This document shows, piece after piece, positions 18,237-25,687 of a stretch of DNA of 64,000 nt (position 1 is the stretch's first letter; each line of letters begins with the position of its first letter). Made by a program: the position numbers and the translations under genes. Origin of the DNA: Bradyrhizobium icense (GTDB taxonomy: Bacteria > Pseudomonadota > Alphaproteobacteria > Rhizobiales > Xanthobacteraceae); the NCBI RefSeq assembly GCF_001693385.1, contig NZ_CP016428.1, forward strand, positions 6,758,001 through 6,822,000. The letters run 5' to 3'. The notes beneath the pieces were generated by a model that saw only the letters and a list, made by a program, of their open reading frames with translations, made no database searches and had not been told where the DNA came from.

Positions 18237-20024
18237 ATGAGACTCGTCCGCATTGCCGCCTTCGCCCTCGCCGCGCTTGCGGCATCGCCCTCGTTTGCTT
18301 CGGACGGGCCCAAATGGAGCGATTGGAGCGACGATCTGTTCGCCCGCGCGCAGGCTGAACAGCGCTTCGTCATCCTCGATCTCGAGGCGGTGTGGTGCCA
18401 CTGGTGCCATGTCATGGAGAAGACGACCTACGCCAATCCCGAGGTCAGGGAATTGCTCGCCGCGAAATATCTGCCAGTGCGGGTCGATCAGGACGCCAAC
18501 CCCGAACTGTCGAGCCGCTATGGCGACTGGGGCTGGCCGGCGACCATCGTGTTCGGCCCCGACGGCAGCGAGATCGCCAAGATCAGGGGATATATCGAGC
18601 CGGAACGGATGCAGGCGCTGCTCAAGGCGATCATCGACGACCCTTCGCCTGGACCGTCGGTCGCCGAAGCCTTTGAGGTGAAGCCATCGACCTTCGCTGT
18701 CCTCGACAAGGAACAGCGCGCCGCGCTGATGAAGAATGTCGACGAATCCTTTGAGGAAAAACTCGGCGGCTGGGGCGAGAACCAGAAATACATCGACGCC
18801 GACAGCATGGACCTCGCGATCACCCGCGCCGAGTCCGGCGACGCCATGGCGGCCAAGCGCGCCCGGCAGACGCTGGATGCCGCCATCGCGCTGATCGATC
18901 CGGTGTGGGGCGGCGTCTACCAATGTTCCGAAGCGGGCTCCTGGACGCATCCGCATTTCGAAAAGATCATGTCGTTTCAGGCACAATATCTCCGGCAGTA
19001 CAGCCAGGCCTACGCGCTGTGGAAGGATCCGAAATACCTTGCTGCCGCACGTGACATCGAACGCTATCTCGCGGAATTTCTCAGGAGCCCTGAGGGCGCG
19101 TTCTATGTCAGCCAGGATGCCGACCTCGACCACGACACCGATGGACACAAATACTACGCACTGTCGGACGGCGAGCGCCGCAAGCTTGGCATGCCGCGCA
19201 TCGACAAGAACCTTTATGCCCGCGAAAACGGCTGGGCGATCTCGGGGCTTTCGGCCTACTACAACGTCACCAATGATCCGAAGGTGCTGGCGATTGCCGA
19301 ACGCGCGGCGAAATGGGTGATCGACAACCGCGCGCTGCCGCACGGCGGCTTCCGCCATGGCTCGAAAGATCGCGGCGGGCCATTCATCGGCGACACGCTG
19401 GCGATGGGCCAGGCCTTCCTCGATCTCTATGCTGCCACGGGAAACCGCGACTGGCTCACCAGAGCCGCCAAGGCCGGCGATTTCGTCGCGACCTTCCACG
19501 ATGAGGCCGGCGGCTTCGTGACCTCGAAGACGGAGGAAGGCAAAACCGGCGTGCTCGCAAAACCTGCCAAACCGATCGACGATCAGGTTCAGGTCGCCCG
19601 CTTCATGAACTTGCTCAACCGTTACTTCGGCAACGAGTCCTATCGCGACGAGGCCGCGCACGCGATGCGCTATATCGCCAGCGCCTCGGCCGGGATGATG
19701 CGTCCGCTGCCCGGTGTTCTGCTCGCCGACGAAGAGCTCGCGGTGGAGCCTACCCACATGACGATCGTCGGACACAAGGACGACGCCCGCGCGAAAGACC
19801 TGCATGCCCTCGCCCGCGAGCTGCCGGCCCGCTACAAGCGCCTGGAGTGGCTTGATTTGCGCGAGGGCAAACTGCCCAACCCCGACGTCGAATATCCCGA
19901 TCTCGGCGAACCCGCGGCGTTTGCCTGCAGCAACCGCATCTGCTCGTTTCCGTCCTTCAACGCCGAGGAGTTGCGGGCCACGGTCGCACAGATGGCGAAG
20001 CTGAAACCTGTGCGGGATAGCTGA
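18237..20024 (+). CDS. exported thioredoxin-like protein of the DUF255/YyaL type
   Basis: 595 residues. A signal peptide (RLVRIAAFALAALAASPSFA) leads into a thioredoxin-like domain with the DUF255 redox motif WCHWCHVME (about residues 49-57). It is followed by about 450 residues of the (alpha/alpha)-barrel-like region usual for this family (for example QFLSGVYQ-type segments such as WGGVYQCSEAGSW). ATG 18237 has GGGAG seven bases upstream and gives the signal peptide; an upstream TTG at 18177 is rejected. Placed after ccdA and doxX, it may receive electrons from CcdA. Its substrate is unknown; a link to the bufferin cysteines is an attractive but untested idea. Confidence 0.85.
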   Translation: MRLVRIAAFALAALAASPSFASDGPKWSDWSDDLFARAQAEQRFVILDLEAVWCHWCHVMEKTTYANPEVRELLAAKYLPVRVDQDANPELSSRYGDWGWPATIVFGPDGSEIAKIRGYIEPERMQALLKAIIDDPSPGPSVAEAFEVKPSTFAVLDKEQRAALMKNVDESFEEKLGGWGENQKYIDADSMDLAITRAESGDAMAAKRARQTLDAAIALIDPVWGGVYQCSEAGSWTHPHFEKIMSFQAQYLRQYSQAYALWKDPKYLAAARDIERYLAEFLRSPEGAFYVSQDADLDHDTDGHKYYALSDGERRKLGMPRIDKNLYARENGWAISGLSAYYNVTNDPKVLAIAERAAKWVIDNRALPHGGFRHGSKDRGGPFIGDTLAMGQAFLDLYAATGNRDWLTRAAKAGDFVATFHDEAGGFVTSKTEEGKTGVLAKPAKPIDDQVQVARFMNLLNRYFGNESYRDEAAHAMRYIASASAGMMRPLPGVLLADEELAVEPTHMTIVGHKDDARAKDLHALARELPARYKRLEWLDLREGKLPNPDVEYPDLGEPAAFACSNRICSFPSFNAEELRATVAQMAKLKPVRDS

Positions 20025-20400
20025 ATCGAATTTCCTTATGCAACGCAAACACCGCCGACACTCGGGCTAATCCGTTGAAGCGCCGCGCTTTCTGCGCGGC
20101 GCGCGCTTACGGAGATCACTGCTGCACGCAACGAAATACTCTCAAGCCGCCGGGGTTAGACATGGACGGGATGTCCAACCGCAAAAAAGAAAATTTTCTT
20201 TGAAACGCTGTAACCGCCCGATGCCCCGTAGCTGGTTTCGGATGAGCACTCAAATCACGGAGACCTGACCTCTTCCGGCACGCCACCGCGATCTGATTGC
20301 CATCCGTCCCTCCCCTGCGTCAGCGGGGTCTGTGATCGAACGATCAATAGGCCTCACGGCGTCACTTTTTTGTCTTCACACAACCATCGAGGAGATCGTC
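20025..20400 (+). promoter_or_regulatory. gene-free leader before the bufferin operon
   Basis: 376 bp without a credible gene. It holds a perfect 9-bp GC hairpin (20080-20088 with 20094-20102, loop TTTCT), which may end the upstream transcript, and an A-rich stretch around 20182-20202. A TGTAACC (20209-20215) resembles the -35 element of ECF sigma factors of the SigF kind, but I cannot place a matching -10 at the usual spacing. GAGGAG sits just before the first precursor ATG. Confidence 0.45.
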
Positions 20401-20664
20401 ATGAAGTTGAATTCCAAATCCGGTGCGACGCTCGCCGCTGCCGCCGCCACGCTGTTCCTCGCCGGCTCGGTGGTATCGACGGTGTCGACGCCTGCGAACG
20501 CCGCCCAGGGCAAGTGCATGGCCGGCAATGCTTGCAAGGGCCAGAGCGCTTGCAAGGGCGCGGCCAACGCCTGCAAGGGCCAGAACGCCTGCAAGGGTCA
20601 AGGCTTCTCGGCGACCTCCGAGAAGGCTTGCGCCGCCATGGGCGCCAAGTTCGTCAAGGGTTGA
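20401..20664 (+). CDS. bufA2: bufferin-type metallophore precursor (BufA2-like), copy 1
   Basis: 87 residues. A signal peptide (about 1-35, ending VSTPANA) precedes a small Cys-rich core with six cysteines. Four of them lie in the repeat NACKGQ / SACKG / NACKGQ / NACKGQ, and single ones sit near each end (KCMAG, KACAAM). In Caulobacter, bufferins of this type are exported copper-sequestering RiPPs whose core cysteines are converted to thiooxazole groups by a DUF692 (MNIO) enzyme. The matching enzyme genes follow here. GAGGAG six bases before the ATG argues for strong translation. The core is nearly identical to the second copy at 20863. Confidence 0.88.
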   Translation: MKLNSKSGATLAAAAATLFLAGSVVSTVSTPANAAQGKCMAGNACKGQSACKGAANACKGQNACKGQGFSATSEKACAAMGAKFVKG

Positions 20665-20688
20665 TCGATCCGATCAGGTGCCCAGACA

Positions 20689-20713
20689 GAGGGCTCGGCG
20701 CTGCCGGGCCCTC
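20689..20713 (+). terminator. hairpin between the two bufferin precursors
   Basis: Ten-base arms (GAGGGCTCGG and CCGGGCCCTC, one G-U pair) with a five-base loop, followed by GTTGTTT. It could be a weak intrinsic terminator or attenuator that sets the ratio of copy 1 to downstream genes. Confidence 0.5.
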
Positions 20714-20754
20714 GTTGTTTCGTCTCGGCGGCTGAAATAAAATCGGCTCCGCGT

Positions 20755-20780
20755 GTAACTAAATCCAGACCCGCCACGTA
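20755..20780 (+). promoter_or_regulatory. possible ECF-type promoter before precursor copy 2
   Basis: GTAACT, 16 bases, then CGTA. This resembles the GTAAC-N16-CGNA shape known for SigF-like ECF factors that control bufferin genes in Caulobacter. It lies 83 bp before the second precursor. It is a single match found by eye. Confidence 0.3.
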
Positions 20781-20862
20781 GCTATCGCTGGGTGCAGTTT
20801 GTCGGCCGGAACTGTCGCGGCTTGCGAGCGATGCACCCTCACACTTCCTTCGGAGGATACAA

Positions 20863-21120
20863 ATGAAGATGACTTCCAAGTCCGGCGCGACCCTCGCCGC
20901 CGCTGCAGCCACCCTGTTCCTGGCCGGCGCCACCGTGTCGACAGTGGCCCATGCCGCCGGCGAAGGTAAGTGCGTCGGCGCCAATGCCTGCAAGGGCCAG
21001 AGCGCTTGCAAGGGTGCCAGCAATGCCTGCAAGGGCCAGAACGCCTGCAAGGGTCAGGGCTTCTCGGCCATGACCAAGGAAAAGTGCGACGCCGCCAAGG
21101 GCAAGTACATGCCGTCTTAA
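20863..21120 (+). CDS. bufA2: bufferin-type metallophore precursor (BufA2-like), copy 2
   Basis: 85 residues with a signal peptide (cut after VAHA), then a core with six cysteines (KCVG, NACKGQ, SACKG, NACKGQ, NACKGQ, EKCDAA). The central DNA is almost the same as in copy 1, so this is a recent tandem duplication. The leader and the extreme C-terminus differ more. GGAGGATACAA precedes the ATG, an optimal ribosome-binding site. Two precursors feeding one modification enzyme would raise copper-binding capacity or give two products. Modification of the cysteines is inferred from the family. Confidence 0.88.
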   Translation: MKMTSKSGATLAAAAATLFLAGATVSTVAHAAGEGKCVGANACKGQSACKGASNACKGQNACKGQGFSAMTKEKCDAAKGKYMPS

Positions 21121-21134
21121 GTCACGGTCCGATC

Positions 21135-21158
21135 GAGGCCCGGTGTAGGCCGGGCCTC
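21135..21158 (+). terminator. hairpin between precursor copy 2 and bufB
   Basis: A perfect 9-bp stem, GAGGCCCGG with CCGGGCCTC, and a six-base loop, with no T-run. It is placed where an attenuator would keep precursor mRNA more abundant than the enzyme genes. Confidence 0.45.
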
Positions 21159-21208
21159 GCATCCATGCTAGGTTGACGGTGCAGTTTGGGACGCCGAGCG
21201 GAGACGAG

Positions 21209-22114
21209 ATGAACGTCGCAAGCAGATTGCCAGATACCTCGGCGGCCGCGCTTGCAGACCGCGCGGCGACATCGGCCAAGCCGCCCTTCCTCGGCTTCGG
21301 CCTCGGCTTGCGCCATCAACACTACGACGAAATCCTGAGCGGCAATCCGCCGATCGACTGGTTCGAGGTGATCAGCGAAAACTACATGCTGCCCGGCGGC
21401 CAGCCGCTGCGCACGCTCGACCGAATTTGCGAACGCTACCCCGTGGTGATGCATGGCGTGTCGATGTCGATCGCCTCCACCGCTCCGCCGAATTTCGAGT
21501 ACCTGCAGGCTCTGAAGGATCTCGCTGGGCGTGTCGAGCCGAAATGGGTGTCGGACCATCTGTGCTGGACCGGCGTGCACGGCAAGAACCTGCATGATCT
21601 GCTGCCGATCCCCTACACCAGGGAAGCGCTCGATCACATCGTCGGCCGGGTCCAACTGGTGCAGGATTTTCTCGGCCGCGCCATCGTGCTCGAGAACGTC
21701 TCGACCTACGTCCAATTCAGCAATTCCGAAATGACGGAGTGGGAATTTCTGTCCGAGCTGTCGCGCCGCTCCGGATGCTGGCTTCTGTTCGACGTCAACA
21801 ACGTCTACGTCAGCGCCTTCAACCACGGCTACGATCCCTTGACCTTCCTCAACGGAATTCCGGCGGATCGCGTGGTGCAGTTTCACATGGCCGGCCACAG
21901 CCATATGGGTACCCATATCATCGACACCCACGACCACCCGGTATGCGAGGACGTCTGGGAGCTCTATGCCGCGGCGTTGAAACGTTTCGGCCGGGTCTCG
22001 ACCATGATCGAGCGCGACGACAACATCCCGCCGCTCGACGAATTGTTGCTTGAGGTTGCCAGGACCCGCGAGATGGCCGAGAAAATCTTGCCGAGGTGCA
22101 CGCAGGCGGAATGA
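21209..22114 (+). CDS. bufB: DUF692 / MNIO-family bufferin modification enzyme BufB
   Basis: 301 residues, a TIM-barrel multinuclear non-heme iron oxidase. The conserved metal-ligand blocks of the family are all visible: HGVSMSIAS, VSDHLCWTG, LENVSTYVQ, FDVNNVYVSAFNHGYD, FHMAGHSHMG, DTHDHPV and IERDDNIP. Relatives oxidise precursor cysteines to oxazolone/thioamide or thiooxazole groups, with help from a DUF2063 partner. ATG 21209 has GGAGACGAG upstream; an upstream TTG at 21173 is rejected. The stop overlaps the start of bufC (ATGA). With two precursors just upstream, its substrate is very likely their NACKGQ cysteines. Confidence 0.93.
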   Translation: MNVASRLPDTSAAALADRAATSAKPPFLGFGLGLRHQHYDEILSGNPPIDWFEVISENYMLPGGQPLRTLDRICERYPVVMHGVSMSIASTAPPNFEYLQALKDLAGRVEPKWVSDHLCWTGVHGKNLHDLLPIPYTREALDHIVGRVQLVQDFLGRAIVLENVSTYVQFSNSEMTEWEFLSELSRRSGCWLLFDVNNVYVSAFNHGYDPLTFLNGIPADRVVQFHMAGHSHMGTHIIDTHDHPVCEDVWELYAAALKRFGRVSTMIERDDNIPPLDELLLEVARTREMAEKILPRCTQAE

Positions 22115-22896
22115 GCGATTTTGCGCGACAGCAAGCCGAGTTTCAGCGCGGCATCCTCGATGGCGACGATACGGTGCTGGCTGAAATCCTCGACAGCCCG
22201 CGCGAGAAGCGCGAGACGCTGTTCGGCGTCTATCGCTATGCCTACGGCTCGCGGCTGGTCGAGGCAATGCGCAACGACCATGAACTCCTGCATCTTTACC
22301 TCGGCGACGAAATGTTCGACGAGATGGGGCACGCTTACGTCAAGGCGCGCCCGTCCGCGCATCCGAACCTGCGCTGGTTCTCGCAAGGCCTGCCGGAGTT
22401 TTTGAAATCGGCGAGGCCCTACTCGGACCATCCCGTACTTTCCGATCTGGCCGCGCTGGAAAAAGCGCTCAACGACGCCTTCGACGCCGCGGAAAGCAAG
22501 GTCGTCGAACTGACCGACATGGCACGCTTTGCGCCGGAGGCATGGTCCGGCCTCAGCTTTCAGCCGCATCCCAGTGCATCCAGGCTCGAGCTGGCGACCA
22601 ACGCGGCCGCGATCTGGCTCGCGCTCAAAAACGACGAAACGCCGTCGGACGCGACCCGACTGGAGCAGCCGGCGCATCTTCTGATCTGGCGTCAGGACGT
22701 CACGCCGATGTTCCGCGAGCTTTCGGCGGAAGAGGCGATGATGTGGGATGAGGCCGCGAACGGTACTCCCTTCGGCGTGCTCTGCGAGATGCTCGCGACC
22801 TATGACGACCCCGACGGCGCGGCAGGCCGCGGCGCCGGCTTTCTGCACGGCTGGATCACGGCGGGACTTTTGACGGATGTTTCCGTCGGCTCATGA
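22111..22896 (+). CDS. bufC: DUF2063 bufferin partner protein BufC
   Basis: 261 residues. The N-terminal DUF2063 domain (about 8-100) has the typical FGVYRYAYGSRLVEAMRNDH and YVKARPSAHPNLRWFSQGLP stretches. The C-terminal half corresponds to the RiPP-recognition-like part of the family. BufC proteins bind the precursor and present it to the DUF692 enzyme. ATG 22111 overlaps the bufB stop by four bases (ATGA), and its own stop overlaps the next ATG the same way, so synthesis of BufB, BufC and the creatininase-like protein is probably coupled. GTG 22096 is an unlikely alternative start. Confidence 0.9.
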   Translation: MSDFARQQAEFQRGILDGDDTVLAEILDSPREKRETLFGVYRYAYGSRLVEAMRNDHELLHLYLGDEMFDEMGHAYVKARPSAHPNLRWFSQGLPEFLKSARPYSDHPVLSDLAALEKALNDAFDAAESKVVELTDMARFAPEAWSGLSFQPHPSASRLELATNAAAIWLALKNDETPSDATRLEQPAHLLIWRQDVTPMFRELSAEEAMMWDEAANGTPFGVLCEMLATYDDPDGAAGRGAGFLHGWITAGLLTDVSVGS

Positions 22897-23702
22897 AGGG
22901 GAGCGCTCGGCGAATGGGAATAGACACCGATCGCCACTTCATCGAGCGCATGCACTGGGACGAAGTCGCGCGGCGCATCGGTGATGGCGCGGCGGCGATA
23001 TTGCCGATCGGCGCCGCCGCCAAGCAGCACGGCTTCCACCTGCCCCTCAACACCGACCGCATCCAGGCCGAATGGCTCGCAGCCAGGATGGCGAAAAAGA
23101 TCGACGCGCTGATCTGGCCGACGCTCACCTACGGTCATTACCCGGCCTTCGTCGATTATGCCGGCAGCAGCAGCCTGTCGATTTCGACCTTCGAGGCGCT
23201 GGTGCGCGAGATCGCCGGGCAGATTCTCGCCGGCGGCTGCCCAAAGCTGCTGGTGCTCAATACCGGGATCAGCACGTTGGCCCCGGTCGATCGCGCACTG
23301 GCGCGCCTCGACAACGCGCGGATCAGGCATTTATGGATCCATGAAGGCCCGCGCTATCCGCGCGTGGCCAGGCAATTGGCCGAGCAGAGCCATGGCAGCC
23401 ATGCGGATGAGCTGGAAACGTCGTTGATGCTGGCGCTGGCGCCGCATCTGGTCGACATGACCCGCGCCGAAGCCAGCCCCGTGATGAACCATGAGACACC
23501 GGGTGCATTGACGCCCTCGGATCCGAATTCGCCGAATTACAGCCGCTCCGGCAGCTATGGCGATCCGACACGGGCGACGTCGGCCAAGGGCGAAGCCTTG
23601 CTCGCCGCCATGCTCGACGATCTCCACGAGCAGGCCGCCTCGTTCATCGCGCAGGACCCCGCCGAGGACCGGTCGGCCGCGGTGCAAGCCGTGCTGAGAT
23701 GA
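22893..23702 (+). CDS. creatininase-family amidohydrolase-like protein
   Basis: 269 residues with the creatininase fold signature LPIGAAAKQHGFHLPLNTD (about 38-56) and the later HADELETS block. Classical members use the Glu of EQHG as a metal ligand; here the motif is KQHG. The NGHGGN block reads NTGIST, so the metal site is altered (KEHG-type relatives exist, but I cannot judge their activity). Another creatininase homologue, MftE, is the peptidase of the mycofactocin RiPP pathway. The gene is coupled to bufC and to the next gene by ATGA overlaps, so a role in bufferin maturation is a reasonable hypothesis. ATG 22914 is an alternative start. Confidence 0.8.
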   Translation: MKGSARRMGIDTDRHFIERMHWDEVARRIGDGAAAILPIGAAAKQHGFHLPLNTDRIQAEWLAARMAKKIDALIWPTLTYGHYPAFVDYAGSSSLSISTFEALVREIAGQILAGGCPKLLVLNTGISTLAPVDRALARLDNARIRHLWIHEGPRYPRVARQLAEQSHGSHADELETSLMLALAPHLVDMTRAEASPVMNHETPGALTPSDPNSPNYSRSGSYGDPTRATSAKGEALLAAMLDDLHEQAASFIAQDPAEDRSAAVQAVLR

Positions 23703-24688
23703 AGGTCGCCAGCGCCTTCCGCTGGACCGTTGCAGCCGCTGTCATCGCCGCGATGCTGCCAAGCGCCATTTCGTTCCGCGCCGACGCGCAATCGGAGTAT
23801 ATGCGCGGCGCCCGTATGCCGTACGATGCGTTCGACCGGCTGCCCAAGACTGACCTCGAAGTGCCCGGCGGCACCATCCATGTCGCGTTCGCGCCGGGCG
23901 ACTTCATGCTATCAAGGGAAAAGCTGCTCGACTGGATCAGGATGTCGGCTCGGGCCGTGACGACCTATTACGGGCGATTTCCCGTCAACTCGCTCCGGCT
24001 GCTCCTGGTGCCGGTCGATGGCGGGCGCATTCGCGGCGGCACGACGTGGGGCTATCGCGGCGCCGCCATTCGCATTCCGCTCGGCCGCGATTCAAGCGAG
24101 GATGTGCTGCGCCGCGACTGGGTGATGGTGCACGAGATGGTGCATACCGCCCTGCCCGACATGCCCGACCGCTACGCGTGGCTCTCGGAGGGGTTGGCCG
24201 TTTATATCGAGCCGGTCGCGCGGGTGCAGGCCGGCGACCTCACGGCGCGGGAAATCTGGCAGGCGATGATGCGCGACATGCCGAAGGGGCTGCCGCAAGC
24301 CGGCGATCAGGGCCTCGACAACACCGGCACTTGGGGGCGGAAATATTGGGGCGGCGCGATGTTCTGCCTGCTCGCCGATATCGAAATCCGCAAAGCTACC
24401 GATAATCGCCTCGGCCTGCAGGACGCGATGCGCGGCGTGCTCGCCGCCGGCGGCAATCACGAGCAGGACTGGCCGATCGAGCGCATCCTTGCAACCGCCG
24501 ACAAAGCCGTCGGCGTCGATGTGCTGACCCGGCTTCACAACGAGATGGGGCCGAAGCCGGTGACGCCCGATCTCGCGTCGCTGTGGCGCGACCTCGGCTT
24601 GAAGCGGACTGGCGAAGATATCGAGTTCGACGACACCGCGCCGCTGGCTGCAATCCGCAAGGCGATCACCGCGCCGCACGCACGATAA
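23699..24688 (+). CDS. exported gluzincin-like (HExxH) putative metallopeptidase
   Basis: 329 residues. A signal peptide (AAAVIAAMLPSAISFRADA) is followed by a zinc-peptidase site WVMVHEMVHTALPDMPD (HExxH, about residues 144-148). A downstream acidic ligand candidate sits in WLSEGLAVYIEP (about 161-172). This spacing matches clan MA(E) gluzincins of the M1/M61 style; I cannot name a finer family. It is the last gene of the bufferin run, joined by an ATGA overlap to the creatininase-like gene. It ends 66 bp before a convergent outer-membrane gene. A periplasmic peptidase encoded with exported RiPPs could trim or degrade them; this is inference. Confidence 0.78.
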   Translation: MKVASAFRWTVAAAVIAAMLPSAISFRADAQSEYMRGARMPYDAFDRLPKTDLEVPGGTIHVAFAPGDFMLSREKLLDWIRMSARAVTTYYGRFPVNSLRLLLVPVDGGRIRGGTTWGYRGAAIRIPLGRDSSEDVLRRDWVMVHEMVHTALPDMPDRYAWLSEGLAVYIEPVARVQAGDLTAREIWQAMMRDMPKGLPQAGDQGLDNTGTWGRKYWGGAMFCLLADIEIRKATDNRLGLQDAMRGVLAAGGNHEQDWPIERILATADKAVGVDVLTRLHNEMGPKPVTPDLASLWRDLGLKRTGEDIEFDDTAPLAAIRKAITAPHAR

Positions 24689-24754
24689 GACCGATGGGGA
24701 AGCGCGACATGATGATCCGGCAGCCAGCGCCGCCGGACCACCACAAGCGAAGTA

Positions 24755-25453
24755 TCAGAACCGATAACTGGCGCCCACGCGCACGAAGTGCATCTCGTTG
24801 CGGAATTCAGCCCGCGTGCGGTCCCGGCTGGACAGCGTGACGCTGCCATAGTCGGCGTAGAGATACTCAGCGCGCCCGACGAAATGCTTGGTGAAAGCAT
24901 ACTCGATGCCGGCGCCCGCGATCAGCCCGGCCTTGACCTGTTCGTCCCAGATAGCCTGCTCCAAGGTGTCGCAACCCCTTTGCACCGTATAGCGGTAGCC
25001 ATTATCGATACTGGCCACGCCGACACCGACCGCACCAAATGCGAGCAGGCGGTCGAACGCGTAGCCGGCGCGCAGGCGAGCCGAGCCGAACGCGCCGAAC
25101 CGCGACAGCAGCGCGCTGTCGGCAAAGACGAGTTCGTCCCGCGACGAAGTGGACTTGCCCCAATCGAATTCGGCGCCAATTACCAAGCGGTTGGCGAACT
25201 GATAGTTGTAGCCGCCATAGACGCCGACGGCGAAGCCGCCCGCCTGCCCCTCCGCATGACGACAAGCACCATTTCGGCAGTAATCGGCCGCCCACGCCGC
25301 ATACGCACCGCCGCCGTAAACGCCTGCATAGAATCCGGTCCAGTTGTAGTGAGGCGAAGGCAGGTCCGGAATACGGATTTCGGCAGCCTTCGCCGCCGGA
25401 CCTGCCAGCAAAAAGCCGCAAGCGGCAACAATCCCCCAGGAAAGAAAACGCAT
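24755..25453 (-). CDS. outer-membrane beta-barrel protein (Omp25/RopB-like)
   Basis: 232 residues. A signal peptide (FLSWGIVAACGFLLAGPAAKA) and an eight-strand barrel pattern typical of rhizobial porin-like proteins are visible: YNWTGFYAGVYGGGAYAAW near the start, repeated aromatic/Gly strands, and a C-terminal strand ending in HFVRVGASYRF with terminal Phe. It carries three to four Cys in extracellular-loop positions (CRNGAC, RGCDTL), which is unusual for this family. GAGGT precedes the ATG. It is convergent with the bufferin-run peptidase. Confidence 0.87.
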   Translation of the reverse strand: MRFLSWGIVAACGFLLAGPAAKAAEIRIPDLPSPHYNWTGFYAGVYGGGAYAAWAADYCRNGACRHAEGQAGGFAVGVYGGYNYQFANRLVIGAEFDWGKSTSSRDELVFADSALLSRFGAFGSARLRAGYAFDRLLAFGAVGVGVASIDNGYRYTVQRGCDTLEQAIWDEQVKAGLIAGAGIEYAFTKHFVGRAEYLYADYGSVTLSSRDRTRAEFRNEMHFVRVGASYRF

Positions 25454-25638
25454 TAACGCACCTCATCACGCACGACACTCGCAACACATGTTGCGGATCC
25501 AAGCTGAAGAGGGAACTTCGGGCGCGACGATGTTTAAGTCGGGCGGCGCTGTGTTGAAACGAGGCTATGTTTGGAACGAAATTGGGATCGCCGCCACAAT
25601 GTACAACCTATGAGCGAAGAGCGTTGTTGCTGGCGCTT

Positions 25639-25675
25639 GCCCGCCACCTGCGGTTACAGTGCCAAGGTGGCGGGC
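25639..25675 (-). terminator. hairpin after the FAD-linked dehydrogenase
   Basis: A perfect 11-bp stem (GCCCGCCACCT with AGGTGGCGGGC) just past the stop codon of the minus-strand dehydrogenase. There is no clear T-run. Confidence 0.5.
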
Positions 25676-25687
25676 CCGCGGGCTTAC

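Noticed and set aside
18156..20048. 630-codon open frame on the minus strand opposite the DUF255 gene
   Set aside because: It mirrors a clear plus-strand protein with signal peptide and WCHWCH motif; long antisense frames are usual in GC-rich DNA, and its translation has no recognisable domain.
20209..20230. TGTAACC as the -35 of an ECF promoter for the first precursor
   Set aside because: No CGNA-type -10 lies at 15-17 bases spacing; the nearest CGTA is only about 11 bases away.
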